Of a DNA stretch of 64,000 nucleotides, positions 32,882 through 42,794 are shown in pieces. Source of the DNA: an uncultured Paracoccaceae bacterium. Its GTDB lineage: Bacteria; Pseudomonadota; Alphaproteobacteria; Rhodobacterales; Rhodobacteraceae. The first letter of the stretch is position 1; each line of letters begins with the position of its first letter. Below the pieces are notes generated by a model that was not told where the DNA came from, did no database searches, and saw only the letters and a list, made by a program, of their open reading frames with translations. Where the stretch lies: positions 1 through 64,000 of the forward strand of contig CANMYO010000005.1 of NCBI GenBank assembly GCA_947502145.1, given 5' to 3'. Made by a program: the position numbers and the translations under genes.

Positions 32882-34102
32882 ATGAACCACCCTGCCCCCC
32901 TATCCGATGGGTTTGGACCCGACCTCGGACCGTTTGACTGGGACGATGCGCTGCGGCTGGAAGACATGCTCAGCGAAGATGAACGGATGCTGCGCGACGC
33001 AGCGCGCAGCTTTGCCCAGGACCAACTTCAGCCTGGAATTACAAAGGCTTACCGCGAAGCAACCAGTGCGCCGGACGTCTTTCGCAAGATGGGGGACGCG
33101 GGGCTGCTTGGGGTCACGATCCCCGAAGAATACGGCGGCCTGGGTGCGGGCTATGTGACCTATGGCCTGATCGCCCGCGAGATTGAGCGCGTTGATAGCG
33201 GATACCGGTCGATGATGTCGGTACAATCATCGCTGGTGATGTATCCCATCCACGCCTATGGCTCTGAAAAACAACGGGAAAAATACCTCCCCGGACTTGC
33301 CGCCGGTACGTTGATCGGTTGTTTTGGCCTCACCGAACCTGACGCCGGTTCCGACCCGTCAGGCATGAAAACCACCGCTCGCAAGACCAATGACGGCTAT
33401 GTTCTGAACGGGTCGAAAATGTGGATTTCAAACGCGCCAATCGCGGATGTCTTTGTGGTCTGGGCCAAGTCCGAGGCACACGGCGGCAAGATCCGCGGAT
33501 TCGTTCTTGAGAAAGGCACAACGGGCCTGAGCGCCCCGGAAATTGGTGGCAAGCTAAGCCTGCGCGCCTCCATCACCGGCGAAATTGTCATGAAAGATGT
33601 CACCGTGTCAGAGGATGCCTTGCTGCCCGGTGTGCAAGGGCTGAAGGGGCCGTTTGGCTGCCTCAACCGGGCCCGCTACGGCATTGCCTGGGGGGCCATG
33701 GGTGCCGCTGAATTTTGTTGGCACGCCGCGCGAAGCTATGGCCTTGAACGCAAACAATTTAATCGCCCTCTGGCGCAGACCCAGCTGTTCCAGAAAAAGC
33801 TGGCGGACATGCAGACTGAGATCACCCTGGGGCTGCATAGCGCCCTGCAATTGGGCCGGTTGATGGAAATGGGACGCGCAGCACCCGAGATGATCTCGCT
33901 GATGAAACGAAACAACTGCGGCAAGGCGCTGGATATTGCGCGGGTGTCGCGGGACATGCACGGCGGCAACGGAATCGCAGAAGACTTCCAAGTTATGCGA
34001 CATATGGTTAATCTGGAGACCGTGAACACCTATGAGGGCACCCACGATATCCACGCCCTTATTCTGGGCCGCGCCCAAACCGGGCTGCAGGCTTTTTTCT
34101 AA
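32882..34102 (+). CDS. gcdH: Glutaryl-CoA dehydrogenase
   Basis: 406 residues, FAD-dependent oxidative decarboxylation of glutaryl-CoA to crotonyl-CoA in lysine, hydroxylysine and tryptophan breakdown. Features: [38 protein letters not shown] (typical of GCDH over other acyl-CoA dehydrogenases), [17 protein letters not shown] for FAD binding, and the catalytic Glu in [17 protein letters not shown] near the end. The Arg in SGYRSMMS fits the dicarboxylate-binding position of GCDH. Length is normal. It is probably monocistronic, with a dyad in front; no dedicated regulator gene is adjacent. Confidence 0.9.
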   Translation: MNHPAPLSDGFGPDLGPFDWDDALRLEDMLSEDERMLRDAARSFAQDQLQPGITKAYREATSAPDVFRKMGDAGLLGVTIPEEYGGLGAGYVTYGLIAREIERVDSGYRSMMSVQSSLVMYPIHAYGSEKQREKYLPGLAAGTLIGCFGLTEPDAGSDPSGMKTTARKTNDGYVLNGSKMWISNAPIADVFVVWAKSEAHGGKIRGFVLEKGTTGLSAPEIGGKLSLRASITGEIVMKDVTVSEDALLPGVQGLKGPFGCLNRARYGIAWGAMGAAEFCWHAARSYGLERKQFNRPLAQTQLFQKKLADMQTEITLGLHSALQLGRLMEMGRAAPEMISLMKRNNCGKALDIARVSRDMHGGNGIAEDFQVMRHMVNLETVNTYEGTHDIHALILGRAQTGLQAFF

Positions 34103-34205
34103 CGCCGGGGTTCCTCTGTTTTGGCCCGCCTCGCCCTCACTTTCGCCGCAAACAAATGGCAAGTCGGGGTGAACTGACCGGATCCCGGCAATTTGGAGCG
34201 TAGCG

Positions 34206-35165
34206 ATGACCAACACCCCCCTCACGTTTGAGGCTGATCTTGTCGGGTTAGAAGGTGATGAATGGATCGACCGGCTTGAGGATCTTGCCGAAGATTTCGG
34301 CTATTTTGAGCCGCTGGGACCTGACCATCAGGCTGTTTTCCTGCAGGGTGGCAGCAATTTGCTTGTCACGTTTGAAGATGCCGAAACGATCTGCAAGACA
34401 CCGCTGGCCGAACCGCGTAGTTTTGAATTTGCGCGCAGCGAAGGCTGGTCGATCCTGACGATCATCGCACGCACGGAAAGTTGGTTCCGCCATCCTGCCA
34501 TCTATCAGTTCTTTGATGGGCTTGTCGACGAAGGCACGTTGGAGGAATTTGATAACGTTGTGTTTTTCGGAACTAACGGCGCCGGGTACGCCGCTGCTGC
34601 GTATAGTGTCACGGCGCCGGGTGCACGGGTGCTTGCAATCCGCCCGCAGGCCACGCTTGATCCGCGTATCACTGATTGGGACCATCGCCACATCGCACAG
34701 CGTCGCCGGGATTTCACCACGCGCTATGGCTATGCGCCGGATATGCTGGATGCCGCAGACGAAGCCTTTGTGCTGTTCAGCCCCTCGCAAAAGGCCGATG
34801 CAATCCACGGCGCCCTGTTTACCCGCCCCAATGTCACGAAGTTGCGTGCGAATGGGTTGAATGGCCGTGTCGAGGTCAGTCTTGATGCGATCGGTATTCT
34901 TGACGATCTGATCCGCGAAACAATGGCCGGAACGCTGAATGCCATGCGCTTTGCGCAGCTTATGAAAGCAGCCAAGGACTATTCGCTGTATCAACGGTTG
35001 CTGGTCAAGCGTGCCATCGAAGCGGGCCATCCCAAACTAGCGGCAAACCTTGCTGCTTTGTTATCTGAAAAGACGGATGACGCCTACTTTGCACAAAAGC
35101 TGGATGAACTTGCAAAAGACGGCATTCATCCCGGCAGCACGACGGCAATCACAGCCGCGCAATAG
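34206..35165 (+). CDS. Conserved-looking protein of unknown family
   Basis: 319 residues, cytosolic, no signal or membrane segment. I do not recognise it. The middle portion VVFFGTNGAGYAAAAYSVTAPGARVLAIRP looks like an alpha/beta fold with a glycine-rich turn where a hydrolase would carry its nucleophile (Asn instead of Ser), then DPRITDWDHRH. The last 80 residues are helical. It sits 103 bases after gcdH and 45 bases before pyrC. Possibly a catalytically changed alpha/beta-hydrolase; this is a guess from secondary structure appearance. The ATG follows GGAGCGTAGCG. Confidence 0.7.
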   Translation: MTNTPLTFEADLVGLEGDEWIDRLEDLAEDFGYFEPLGPDHQAVFLQGGSNLLVTFEDAETICKTPLAEPRSFEFARSEGWSILTIIARTESWFRHPAIYQFFDGLVDEGTLEEFDNVVFFGTNGAGYAAAAYSVTAPGARVLAIRPQATLDPRITDWDHRHIAQRRRDFTTRYGYAPDMLDAADEAFVLFSPSQKADAIHGALFTRPNVTKLRANGLNGRVEVSLDAIGILDDLIRETMAGTLNAMRFAQLMKAAKDYSLYQRLLVKRAIEAGHPKLAANLAALLSEKTDDAYFAQKLDELAKDGIHPGSTTAITAAQ

Positions 35166-35210
35166 TCGCGGGCACTGGTCAGCGCCGCAAAGGCGGTGTA
35201 ACCCGAAACC

Positions 35211-36263
35211 ATGACCGATAAACAGATGACTTCGCTGACAATCCGGCGGCCAGATGACTGGCACCTGCACTTGCGCGATGGCGCGATGTTACAAGCCGTA
35301 TTGCCCGAAACGACCCGTCACTTTGCCCGTGCAATCATCATGCCAAATCTTGTCCCGCCTGTTGTCACAAGTGCGGATGCCGTGGGTTACAGAGACAGGA
35401 TCAATGCGGCGTTGCCGGATGGCGCAGTATTTGAACCGCTGATGACGCTGTACCTGACAGAGGATACCGACCCCGATGATGTGGCAGCGGCCCACGCCGC
35501 GGGCATAGCCACCGCCGTTAAACTTTACCCTGCCGGGGCGACGACTAATTCTGCCTCTGGCGTGCGCGATTTTGACAAGGTCCGCCCGGTTCTTGATCGC
35601 ATGGCAGAGATCGGCATGCCGCTTTGCGTGCATGGCGAGGTAACAAGCAGCAATATTGATATCTTTGATCGTGAAGCTGTTTTCATTGACAAAATCCTCA
35701 AGCCGATCCGCAAAAAAAACCCTGATCTGCGGGTCGTGATGGAACATGTGACAACCGAGGACGCGGTTGACTATGTGCGCGACAATCACAAGAACCTTGC
35801 GGCGACGATCACCACGCATCACCTGATCATAAACCGCAATCACATCCTCGCCGGGGGTATCAAGCCGCATTATTACTGTCTGCCGGTTGCCAAACGCGAA
35901 CAGCATCGCATTGCGTTGGTGCAGGCTGCGATCTCGGGGGACAAACGGTTTTTCTTGGGCACGGACAGCGCGCCGCATACGGATCCGGCCAAGCTGCAGA
36001 CTTGTGGCTGCGCGGGGATCTTCTCTGCGCCCAATACGATGTCCTGTCTGGCAGAAGTTTTTGACGTCGCCGGGGCATTAAAGAAACTCGAAGCCTTCAC
36101 ATCGTTGAATGGCCCGAATTTCTATAAGCTGCCTGCCAACGAACAGACGCTTACCCTGACCAAAGGTGATCCCGTTACTTACCCCGCGCAGATCGACACC
36201 GGCGACGGCCCGGTGACGGTGTTTGACCCCGGCTTCCCACTTCACTGGCATGTCTCTACCTAA
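35211..36263 (+). CDS. pyrC: Dihydroorotase (class II)
   Basis: 350 residues. Cyclises carbamoyl-aspartate to dihydroorotate in pyrimidine synthesis. Zinc ligands HxH are in [10 protein letters not shown], the carboxylated Lys in [17 protein letters not shown], further His residues in [10 protein letters not shown] and [11 protein letters not shown], and the metal Asp in [11 protein letters not shown]. The sequence is of the short E. coli-like class that is active by itself. Start MTDKQMTS; the alternative ATG five codons later would also work. It is 12 bases before pyrE, so the two form an operon. Confidence 0.95.
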   Translation: MTDKQMTSLTIRRPDDWHLHLRDGAMLQAVLPETTRHFARAIIMPNLVPPVVTSADAVGYRDRINAALPDGAVFEPLMTLYLTEDTDPDDVAAAHAAGIATAVKLYPAGATTNSASGVRDFDKVRPVLDRMAEIGMPLCVHGEVTSSNIDIFDREAVFIDKILKPIRKKNPDLRVVMEHVTTEDAVDYVRDNHKNLAATITTHHLIINRNHILAGGIKPHYYCLPVAKREQHRIALVQAAISGDKRFFLGTDSAPHTDPAKLQTCGCAGIFSAPNTMSCLAEVFDVAGALKKLEAFTSLNGPNFYKLPANEQTLTLTKGDPVTYPAQIDTGDGPVTVFDPGFPLHWHVST

Positions 36264-36275
36264 AGGACCCCAAGC

Positions 36276-36953
36276 ATGATCCCTTCCAGCTTCCCTTCCA
36301 AAGACGAAATGGCGCGCCTGTCGGCCGCAATGCTGCTGGAAATTGGTGCGATCAGCTTTAATGCGACAGAGCCTTTCACACATGCTTCGGGCAAACAGGC
36401 ACCAACCTATGTGGATTGCCGCAAGCTGATTTCATTCCCGCGAATCAGATCGACGTTGATGGATTTTCTAACCGTCAGCATCATGCGGGAAGTTGGGTTT
36501 GAAGCCTTCGATAACATTGCAGGGGGCGAAACCGCCGGAATCCCCTTTGCGGCTCTCGTCGCTGAGCGGATGGCTCTGCCAATGACTTATGTGCGCAAGA
36601 AACCCAAGGGCTATGGCAAGAATGCGCGGATCGAAGGCGCAATGGCCGAAGGCCAACGGGTGTTGCTGGTCGAGGACCTGACAACCGATGGCGGATCAAA
36701 GCTGTCCTTTGTTGACGCGATCCGTGACACCGGGGCGCGTTGTCCGGCCACGGCGGTGATCTTCTTTTACGGCATTTTCGAAGGTGTCGAGCAAGCGCTG
36801 GCTGATCATGGTGTGCAGCTCATTCACCTTTGTACATGGTGGGATGTTCTCGCCGTCGCCAAGGAAAAAGAAGCCTACGATGCAAAAACTCTAAGCGCTG
36901 TGGAGGCTTATCTGCGCGACCCCGCAGGTTGGGCCCCTGGCGTGATGGTCTAG
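36276..36953 (+). CDS. pyrE: Orotate phosphoribosyltransferase
   Basis: 225 residues. Couples orotate to PRPP giving OMP. The PRPP-binding loop [20 protein letters not shown] (near residues 128-147) has the adjacent acidic pair, and the flexible loop lysines are in [17 protein letters not shown]. The N terminus contains [24 protein letters not shown] broken by the usual SGK element. Length fits the alphaproteobacterial form. It is translated with pyrC. Confidence 0.95.
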   Translation: MIPSSFPSKDEMARLSAAMLLEIGAISFNATEPFTHASGKQAPTYVDCRKLISFPRIRSTLMDFLTVSIMREVGFEAFDNIAGGETAGIPFAALVAERMALPMTYVRKKPKGYGKNARIEGAMAEGQRVLLVEDLTTDGGSKLSFVDAIRDTGARCPATAVIFFYGIFEGVEQALADHGVQLIHLCTWWDVLAVAKEKEAYDAKTLSAVEAYLRDPAGWAPGVMV

Positions 36954-36962
36954 GCAAAAAAC

Positions 36963-37105
36963 TTACCCACAGCAACATCGGGTTTTGATCCTCAGAATCA
37001 ATTGACCTGCCTATATCGTGTGACTTTGGGCGCCAGCCATGCTACATCTGGGCAAAATTATGCTTGATTGTCCTGTCCACAGAAATGTCCTTGTGGTTAT
37101 CCACC
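36963..37105 (+). promoter_or_regulatory. DnaA-box-like motifs upstream of dnaB
   Basis: TTACCCACA (36963-36971) and TTATCCACC (37097-37105) each differ from the DnaA box TTATCCACA at one base; CTGTCCACA near 37073-37081 is a weaker third copy. All three have the same orientation within 145 bases in front of the replicative helicase gene. The spacing suggests DnaA-linked expression of dnaB, but an origin is unlikely with so few boxes and no AT-rich unwinding element. Confidence 0.4.
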
Positions 37106-37171
37106 AAGATATCCCGATAGCGGAATCAAACCGCAGTTGCTAGGAATACGGCGGGACAGAGGGAACGCCAA

Positions 37172-38665
37172 ATGAATGAGATAACCGCCTTCAACGCGTC
37201 AGGCGTTGAAACGGCTGACGCCGATGAAATGCCGCATTCCATCGAGGCTGAACAGCAGCTTCTTGGCGCAATTCTGACCAATAACGATATCTTTGACCGT
37301 GTGGCCAACATTGTTGGCCCCCAGCATTTCTACGATCCGGTTCATGCCCGGATCTTTGACGTGGCGGCTGCCCGGATTGCAAAAAATGCATTGGCATCAC
37401 CGGTCACGCTGAAAACGTTCTTGGAAGATGACGAAGGCCTGAAGGAACTTGGCGGGCCCGCCTATCTCGTGCGCCTTGCGGGCGCCGCGATTTCCGCTTT
37501 TGCGGCGCGCGATTACGCGCAGATGATCTATGATCTTTCAATCCGGCGCAAATTGATTGAGGTCGGGCAAACCATTGCCGCAAAGGCAGGGAAGGTTGAT
37601 GTCGCCTCTGAACCAGCGACCCAGATTGTTGAAGCCGAACAAGAACTTTACGCCCTTGCTGAACAGGGCACCACTGAAAGCGGATTTCAAAGCTTTTTGA
37701 GGGCGGTAACGGACGCCGTTAATGTAGCAAATGCGGCTTACCAACGCGATGGCGGACTTGCCGGGGTGTCCACCGGCCTGATCGACATGGATAAAAAACT
37801 CGGAGGGCTTCACAAATCGGATCTGCTGATCCTTGCCGGTCGCCCCTCAATGGGCAAGACCTCGCTTGCGACGAACATCGCCTTCAACATTGCGAAAGCC
37901 TACAAGAAGGGCACCCTGCCGGACGGCACCGAAGGTGCGGTTGATGGCGGGGTTGTGGGTTTCTATTCACTCGAGATGAGCGCCGAGCAGCTCGCCGCCC
38001 GGATTCTGTCAGAGGCAGCAGAAGTGCCCAGCGAACAGATCCGGCGCGGCGATATGTCGGAGACAGAATTTCGTCGCTTTGTTGAGGCTGCGAAATCACT
38101 TGAGGCTTGCCCGTTGTTCATTGACGACACTCCGGCGCTACCGATTTCGCAACTTGCCGCCCGCGCCCGCCGCTTGAAACGGACCCACGGTCTAGACGTG
38201 CTCATGGTGGATTATCTGCAGCTCGTGCGTGGTACCGGACGGTCGGAAAACCGGGTGAACGAGATCTCGGAAATCACCATGGGTCTGAAGGCCATCGCCA
38301 AAGAATTGAACATCCCGGTGATCGCCCTGTCACAGCTATCGCGGCAGGTTGAAAGCCGCGAAGACAAGCGCCCTCAGCTGTCTGATCTGCGTGAATCCGG
38401 GTCGATTGAGCAGGACGCCGATGTGGTCATGTTTGTGTTCCGCGAGGAGTACTACGTTGAACGGGAAAAGCCCGGTGATCACGAGATGGAAAAAATGGCC
38501 GAATGGCAGGAACGCATGGATCGCCTGCATGGCAAGGCCGAAGTCGTTATCGGCAAGCAGCGACACGGTCCGATTGGAACGGTCGAATTGTCATTCGAAG
38601 GCCAGTTCACCCGCTTTGGCAACCTTGTCAAACCATGGCAGCAAGGCGAAGACCGGGAATTCTAA
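37172..38665 (+). CDS. dnaB: Replicative DNA helicase DnaB
   Basis: 497 residues, hexameric 5'-3' helicase at the replication fork. N-terminal domain (PHSIEAEQQLLGAILTNNDI) and RecA-like C-terminal domain: Walker A GRPSMGKTSLATNIAF (near residues 229-244), Walker B LDVLMVDYLQLV, and the arginine/gamma-phosphate region SQLSRQVESREDKRPQLSDL. No intein is present. An acidic/methionine-rich insert (EKPGDHEMEKMAEWQERMDR) in the C-terminal part is common in alphaproteobacteria. The ATG is preceded by AGAGGGAACGCCAA. Confidence 0.97.
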   Translation: MNEITAFNASGVETADADEMPHSIEAEQQLLGAILTNNDIFDRVANIVGPQHFYDPVHARIFDVAAARIAKNALASPVTLKTFLEDDEGLKELGGPAYLVRLAGAAISAFAARDYAQMIYDLSIRRKLIEVGQTIAAKAGKVDVASEPATQIVEAEQELYALAEQGTTESGFQSFLRAVTDAVNVANAAYQRDGGLAGVSTGLIDMDKKLGGLHKSDLLILAGRPSMGKTSLATNIAFNIAKAYKKGTLPDGTEGAVDGGVVGFYSLEMSAEQLAARILSEAAEVPSEQIRRGDMSETEFRRFVEAAKSLEACPLFIDDTPALPISQLAARARRLKRTHGLDVLMVDYLQLVRGTGRSENRVNEISEITMGLKAIAKELNIPVIALSQLSRQVESREDKRPQLSDLRESGSIEQDADVVMFVFREEYYVEREKPGDHEMEKMAEWQERMDRLHGKAEVVIGKQRHGPIGTVELSFEGQFTRFGNLVKPWQQGEDREF

Positions 38666-38986
38666 CTTCGCCGCCTGCAATTCTGCGGGACGGCCAGGCA
38701 ACACGCATTAGTTTGAGCCATTCAGATGATGGCCTTGGTTAGGTGTGGCTGCGATAAGTTTCGATGCGGTGTGGTCGTGTGGCGGGGCCGTTGTGCTCCG
38801 GTCAGCGATTCAGGGAAAGGCCGCTGCGTCATCGACGACATTTTCATGCTTGAGGAATCGCCTCGCGCAAGACGTACCGCAATAAGGTGTCGCAAATGGG
38901 CAGATTTGCACCAAATGCATTGCTGGTGCGCTGTGCAGATGCTGCGATGGATTGCATGAACTGGCACAGCCTGACAAAAGACCCGC
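38666..38986. other. 321-base gap between dnaB and alr, no supported gene
   Basis: Frames of about 60-120 codons exist on both strands but have Cys/Trp/Arg-rich random composition and no ribosome-binding site. I see neither a tRNA nor a strong terminator. The alr start at 38987 is preceded by AAAGACCCGC, a weak ribosome-binding site. Confidence 0.5.
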
Positions 38987-40024
38987 ATGAGTACAGGACA
39001 CTTAACGATTGACCTCGACGCGATTGCGACGAATTGGCGTAACCTAGACAAGCTGTCGTCGGTTGAAACGGCCGCTGTTGTCAAAGCGGACGGCTATGGA
39101 CTGGGCGCGGACCGGGTCGTCAAGGCGCTGGCCCGTGCTGGTGCCCGGACATTTTATGTTGCTGCCGCAGAAGAAGGCGCCGCTGTGCGGCAAGCCCTTG
39201 GCCCCGGCCCTACCATCTGCGTGTTCTCTGGTCACATGCGCGGGGACAGCGACATTATTTCGGATATGCAACTGACTCCGATGCTGAATTCTGCCCGGCA
39301 GGTGCAACGCCATTTTTCGGCGCTTCCCGAACATGGGTTCGGCATTCAGCTGGATACGGGGATGAACCGGTTGGGGATGGAATGGGACGATTGGGCTGCT
39401 ACTGCCGAAGACGTTCTGCGACGCAAACCTTTTGTAATCATGAGCCATCTTGCCTGTGCGGACGAACCCGATCATCCGATGAATCCCTATCAGCTGGATG
39501 TATTCCACCAGATGACCGACGGTATCACCACGCCGCGCAGTCTGGCCGCGACGGGCGGCATCCTGTTGGGCGAGAAATATCATTTTGACATGACGCGGCC
39601 GGGCGTTGGGCTATACGGCGGCGCGCCATTTTCCGATGCGCAGACCGTTGCGCGGCTTGATCTGCCCGTGATTCAAATCCGCAGCCTCGAAGAAGGCGAA
39701 GTTGTCGGTTACGGCAACTCTTGGCAGGCAGAAAGGGCGAGCCGGGTCGCGACCGTTGCAGCCGGATACGCCGACGGGCTGATCAGAGCGATGTCAGGTA
39801 AAGCGGTTTTGCATTTTGAAGGGCAGCCCTGCTCCCTGATTGGACGCGTGTCAATGGATCTGATCACAGTTGATGTGACCGATTGTGATGAAGACCCCGA
39901 GTTCCTGACGATCCTTGGGCCACACCAATCGGTTGATGATCTCGCACAGGCCGCCGGGACGATCGGGTATGAAGTCCTGACGGCGTTGGGCAGTCGCTAC
40001 TCGCGGCGCTATCAGTCGCGCTGA
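38987..40024 (+). CDS. alr: Alanine racemase
   Basis: 345 residues, PLP enzyme making D-alanine for peptidoglycan. The PLP-lysine motif [20 protein letters not shown] is at residues 25-44, [12 protein letters not shown] carries the region near the second catalytic base and [15 protein letters not shown] matches the conserved C-terminal strand. Slightly shorter than the typical 360. The gene sits between dnaB and a pqiA-like gene in an order conserved in many Rhodobacteraceae. Confidence 0.92.
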   Translation: MSTGHLTIDLDAIATNWRNLDKLSSVETAAVVKADGYGLGADRVVKALARAGARTFYVAAAEEGAAVRQALGPGPTICVFSGHMRGDSDIISDMQLTPMLNSARQVQRHFSALPEHGFGIQLDTGMNRLGMEWDDWAATAEDVLRRKPFVIMSHLACADEPDHPMNPYQLDVFHQMTDGITTPRSLAATGGILLGEKYHFDMTRPGVGLYGGAPFSDAQTVARLDLPVIQIRSLEEGEVVGYGNSWQAERASRVATVAAGYADGLIRAMSGKAVLHFEGQPCSLIGRVSMDLITVDVTDCDEDPEFLTILGPHQSVDDLAQAAGTIGYEVLTALGSRYSRRYQSR

Positions 40025-40098
40025 TCAGCTGGCAGTGACACGCGCTGCCTTCCCGTTGGTTAGATGCGTCACAATCAGCGCTGTATGATGAGGGTCAA

Positions 40099-40569
40099 AT
40101 GCAGGCAATCCTACGCACCGCGAATCTTGTGCTCTTGGTTCTCTTTCCGCTGGCCTGGTTCGCGCCATTGATGCGGGCGGGCCTGCTCCCCCTGTTCGGG
40201 CTGGACGAGATCAGCGTCATTTCCGGGCTGCAGAGCCTTTGGGGCAGCGATGTTTTTCTCGCTCTTTTGGTCACCGTATTTGCCTTGTTCGCCCCATACC
40301 TGAAGACCATTGGGCTGGCCCTGCTGCATTTTGGTCTTCTCAGCCGAAGATTGCTGCCGATCCTTTCATGGATGGGCAAACTTGCGATGGCGGATATCTT
40401 CCTGATCGCGCTTTACATTGTGGTGGCCAAGGGCGTGGGGATCGGCAAGGTCGAAACCGCCTGGGGGCTTTATCTGTTTACAGGCTGCATTCTTGCTTCG
40501 ATCGTCATCTCGGCGCTGACACCCAAGGTGGAGCAAGCGGAATTCCCGGATCACGGCGCGGCCCAATAA
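40099..40569 (+). CDS. PqiA-domain membrane protein
   Basis: 156 residues with four membrane segments. It resembles a single paraquat-inducible protein A domain: LVLLVLFPLAWFAPLMRAGL, then HFGLLSRRLLPILSWMGKLAMADIFLIALYIV where the W-M-G-K-L-(A)MADIF segment is the family hallmark. Full-length PqiA has two such domains; this is a one-domain version as commonly found before radA in this group. PqiA proteins are thought to act in envelope lipid transport with MCE partners; no such partner is nearby. Confidence 0.83.
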   Translation: MQAILRTANLVLLVLFPLAWFAPLMRAGLLPLFGLDEISVISGLQSLWGSDVFLALLVTVFALFAPYLKTIGLALLHFGLLSRRLLPILSWMGKLAMADIFLIALYIVVAKGVGIGKVETAWGLYLFTGCILASIVISALTPKVEQAEFPDHGAAQ

Positions 40570-40621
40570 CCTGATCAAAACTTCGATTGCAGGCGCGCGG
40601 CAAAGCCTCCAAAAGACTCTC

Positions 40622-41986
40622 ATGGCCAAAGACAAATCATATTCCTGCTCTGCCTGTGGCAATGTCACGCGGAAATGGGCTGGGCAGTGCGAAAGCTGCC
40701 AGGCCTGGAATACAATTCACGAAGACAAGGCGCTGTCGTCAGGGCCGAAGAAGAATTCGCTGGGGTCGATGCGCGGTTCAACCATCCCGTTGACCGATCT
40801 AGCAACTGCTGAGGCGGAACCGCCCCGCACCCAAGCGGGAGTGGCTGAATTGGATCGCGTGCTTGGCGGCGGATTGGTCAAAGCCTCCGCACTTCTGGTC
40901 GGCGGAGATCCGGGGATTGGGAAATCCACGCTGTTGCTGCAAGCCGCTGCACGGTTCGCCCGCAATGGTCTGAAGGTCATCTATATTTCGGGAGAGGAAT
41001 CCCGTGCGCAGGTACAGATGCGGGCCCGTCGGCTTGGCCTGACCGAGTCGCCTGTGCAACTCGCCTCGGAAACCAATCTGCGCGACATCTTGACGACATT
41101 GGACGCTAATAAGCCCGATCTGGCGATTATTGATTCTATTCAGACGATGTGGGCTGACAATGTTGACAGTGCGCCAGGCAGCGTCTCGCAGGTGCGCTCT
41201 TCAGCGCATGAGCTGACGACCTTTGCCAAACGCAACGGCATGTCAGTCATCATGGTTGGTCACGTCACCAAAGAGGGTGCAATCGCGGGCCCTCGGGTTG
41301 TCGAACATATGGTTGATACGGTTCTCTACTTTGAAGGGGAGCGTGGTCATCAGTTTCGGATTCTGCGCGCTGTGAAGAACCGGTTTGGGCCGGCAGATGA
41401 GATTGGCGTTTTTGAAATGACCGGCAAAGGGCTTGCCGAAGTCAAGAATCCATCTGCCCTGTTTCTGAGCGAACGCGGTGAGCCAGCCCCCGGATCCGTG
41501 GTCTTTGCCGGGATTGAGGGCACCCGCACAGTGCTTTGTGAGATCCAGGCGCTTGTGGCCCCTTCGCCACACAGCCAACCCCGGCGCAGCGTGGTGGGAT
41601 GGGACGGTGGACGCCTTGCAATGATCCTTGCGGTGCTGGAGTCGCGCTGCGAGGTTCCCTTTGCCGGATTGGACGTTTATCTCAACGTAGCAGGCGGTTT
41701 ACGCATTCAGGAACCCGCTGCAGATCTGGCAGTTGCTGCCGCGCTGGTGAGCGCCCGTGAAGACGCGGCACTGCCAAAAGAGGCCGTTATATTTGGTGAG
41801 ATATCGCTCTCAGGCGCGCTTCGTCCTGTGTCTCAGACCGAAAACAGATTGAAAGAAGCGCAAAAACTTGGTTTTACCTCCGCAATCATGCCGCAACAAA
41901 GTAAGAAGTTTGCGGCCGCTGGCTTGGAGACGCGGCAAATGCCCGATCTGGCCGGATTTGTGACAAAGGTGTTTGGCGAACGCTGA
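40622..41986 (+). CDS. radA: DNA repair protein RadA
   Basis: 454 residues, a RecA-like ATPase that drives branch migration during recombinational repair. Domain order: C4 zinc finger (YSCSACGNVTRKWAGQCESC), RecA core with Walker A GGDPGIGKSTLLLQ (near 95-108), Walker B LAIIDSIQTMW, the RadA-specific motif VKNRFGPADEIGVFEM, and a Lon-like C-terminal domain (FAGLDVYLNVAGGLRIQEPA) lacking the catalytic Ser. All parts are intact. It is followed after 22 bases by cvpA. Confidence 0.96.
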   Translation: MAKDKSYSCSACGNVTRKWAGQCESCQAWNTIHEDKALSSGPKKNSLGSMRGSTIPLTDLATAEAEPPRTQAGVAELDRVLGGGLVKASALLVGGDPGIGKSTLLLQAAARFARNGLKVIYISGEESRAQVQMRARRLGLTESPVQLASETNLRDILTTLDANKPDLAIIDSIQTMWADNVDSAPGSVSQVRSSAHELTTFAKRNGMSVIMVGHVTKEGAIAGPRVVEHMVDTVLYFEGERGHQFRILRAVKNRFGPADEIGVFEMTGKGLAEVKNPSALFLSERGEPAPGSVVFAGIEGTRTVLCEIQALVAPSPHSQPRRSVVGWDGGRLAMILAVLESRCEVPFAGLDVYLNVAGGLRIQEPAADLAVAAALVSAREDAALPKEAVIFGEISLSGALRPVSQTENRLKEAQKLGFTSAIMPQQSKKFAAAGLETRQMPDLAGFVTKVFGER

Positions 41987-42008
41987 CACTGAACCAAGGA
42001 GCGGACCG

Positions 42009-42572
42009 TTGGAAGGTTTCACCATTGTCGATGGCGTCGTCGCCGCGATTATTATTATTTCGGCCCTTTTGGCCTATAGCCGGGGTTTTGTTCGTGAGGC
42101 CATGGCGATTGCCGGCTGGATCGGCGCTACGATTCTCGCATTCATATTTGCGGATCAAGCCGAGCCTCTGATCCGGCAGGTTCCGGTACTTGGCGATTTC
42201 ATTGGCGATAGTTGTGAACTAAGCATCATAGCGGCCTTTGCGGGAGTCTTTGCCGTATCATTGGTTGTGATCTCGATATTCACACCGCTCTTTTCGTCAG
42301 TCGTCCAGCGATCGGCATTAAACGGTCTGGATCAGGGTGCGGGATTCCTGTTCGGCGTGTTGCGCGGCATTCTTTTGGTTGCTGTTGCTTTCTTTGTCTA
42401 CCAGACCGTTCTGTCTGCACAGGATGTCCCGATGATCGAGGACAGCCGCTCTGCCAAAGTCTTTGCGCGCCTCACTGGTCAGATTGAAGATCGCGACCCC
42501 GAAGCAACGCTAAGCTGGCTGACAACACAATATGAACAACTGGTTGGCGCCTGCGGCACCCCTGCAGAGTAA
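42009..42572 (+). CDS. cvpA: CvpA family membrane protein, TTG start
   Basis: 187 residues with four membrane segments. The N-terminal FTIVDGVVAAIIIISALLAYSRGFVREAM is typical of CvpA, a protein needed for colicin V production in E. coli and placed before purF in many proteobacteria. No ATG is available; TTG at 42009 is chosen because AAGGAG lies 7 bases upstream and because the protein then begins LEGFTIVDG, as in homologues. A TTG at 41973 would overlap radA. A terminator follows at 42598. Confidence 0.87.
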   Translation: MEGFTIVDGVVAAIIIISALLAYSRGFVREAMAIAGWIGATILAFIFADQAEPLIRQVPVLGDFIGDSCELSIIAAFAGVFAVSLVVISIFTPLFSSVVQRSALNGLDQGAGFLFGVLRGILLVAVAFFVYQTVLSAQDVPMIEDSRSAKVFARLTGQIEDRDPEATLSWLTTQYEQLVGACGTPAE

Positions 42573-42597
42573 TTTCAGCCACGTTGGTCCACATAGA

Positions 42598-42625
42598 CCC
42601 CGCCCACTTCGGGCGGGGTTTTTTT
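42598..42625 (+). terminator. Intrinsic terminator after cvpA
   Basis: An 8-bp perfect GC stem CCCCGCCC/GGGCGGGG, loop ACTTC, followed by seven T. It separates radA-cvpA from purF, so purF needs its own promoter in the 170 bases that follow. Confidence 0.95.
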
Positions 42626-42794
42626 ATTGTGCGGGTCCCATTCAACCATGCAGGGTGGCCCTGCGGTGCTGGCGACACTGATCATCCGCGGCGCATTACA
42701 TAAAGACAACAATTCTGTGACAGCAGCAGGTGACAGCACCGCACGGAGCCGTTAAACGACGCACATCCATTGTAAGGATTCGGAGCTGCCGCCC

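Noticed and set aside
36954-37171. Replication origin before dnaB
   Set aside because: Only two to three DnaA-like boxes, no AT-rich unwinding region, and no dnaA, parAB or hemE nearby.
38722-39084. Frames in the dnaB-alr gap
   Set aside because: Random composition, overlap with alr start on the opposite strand, no ribosome-binding site.
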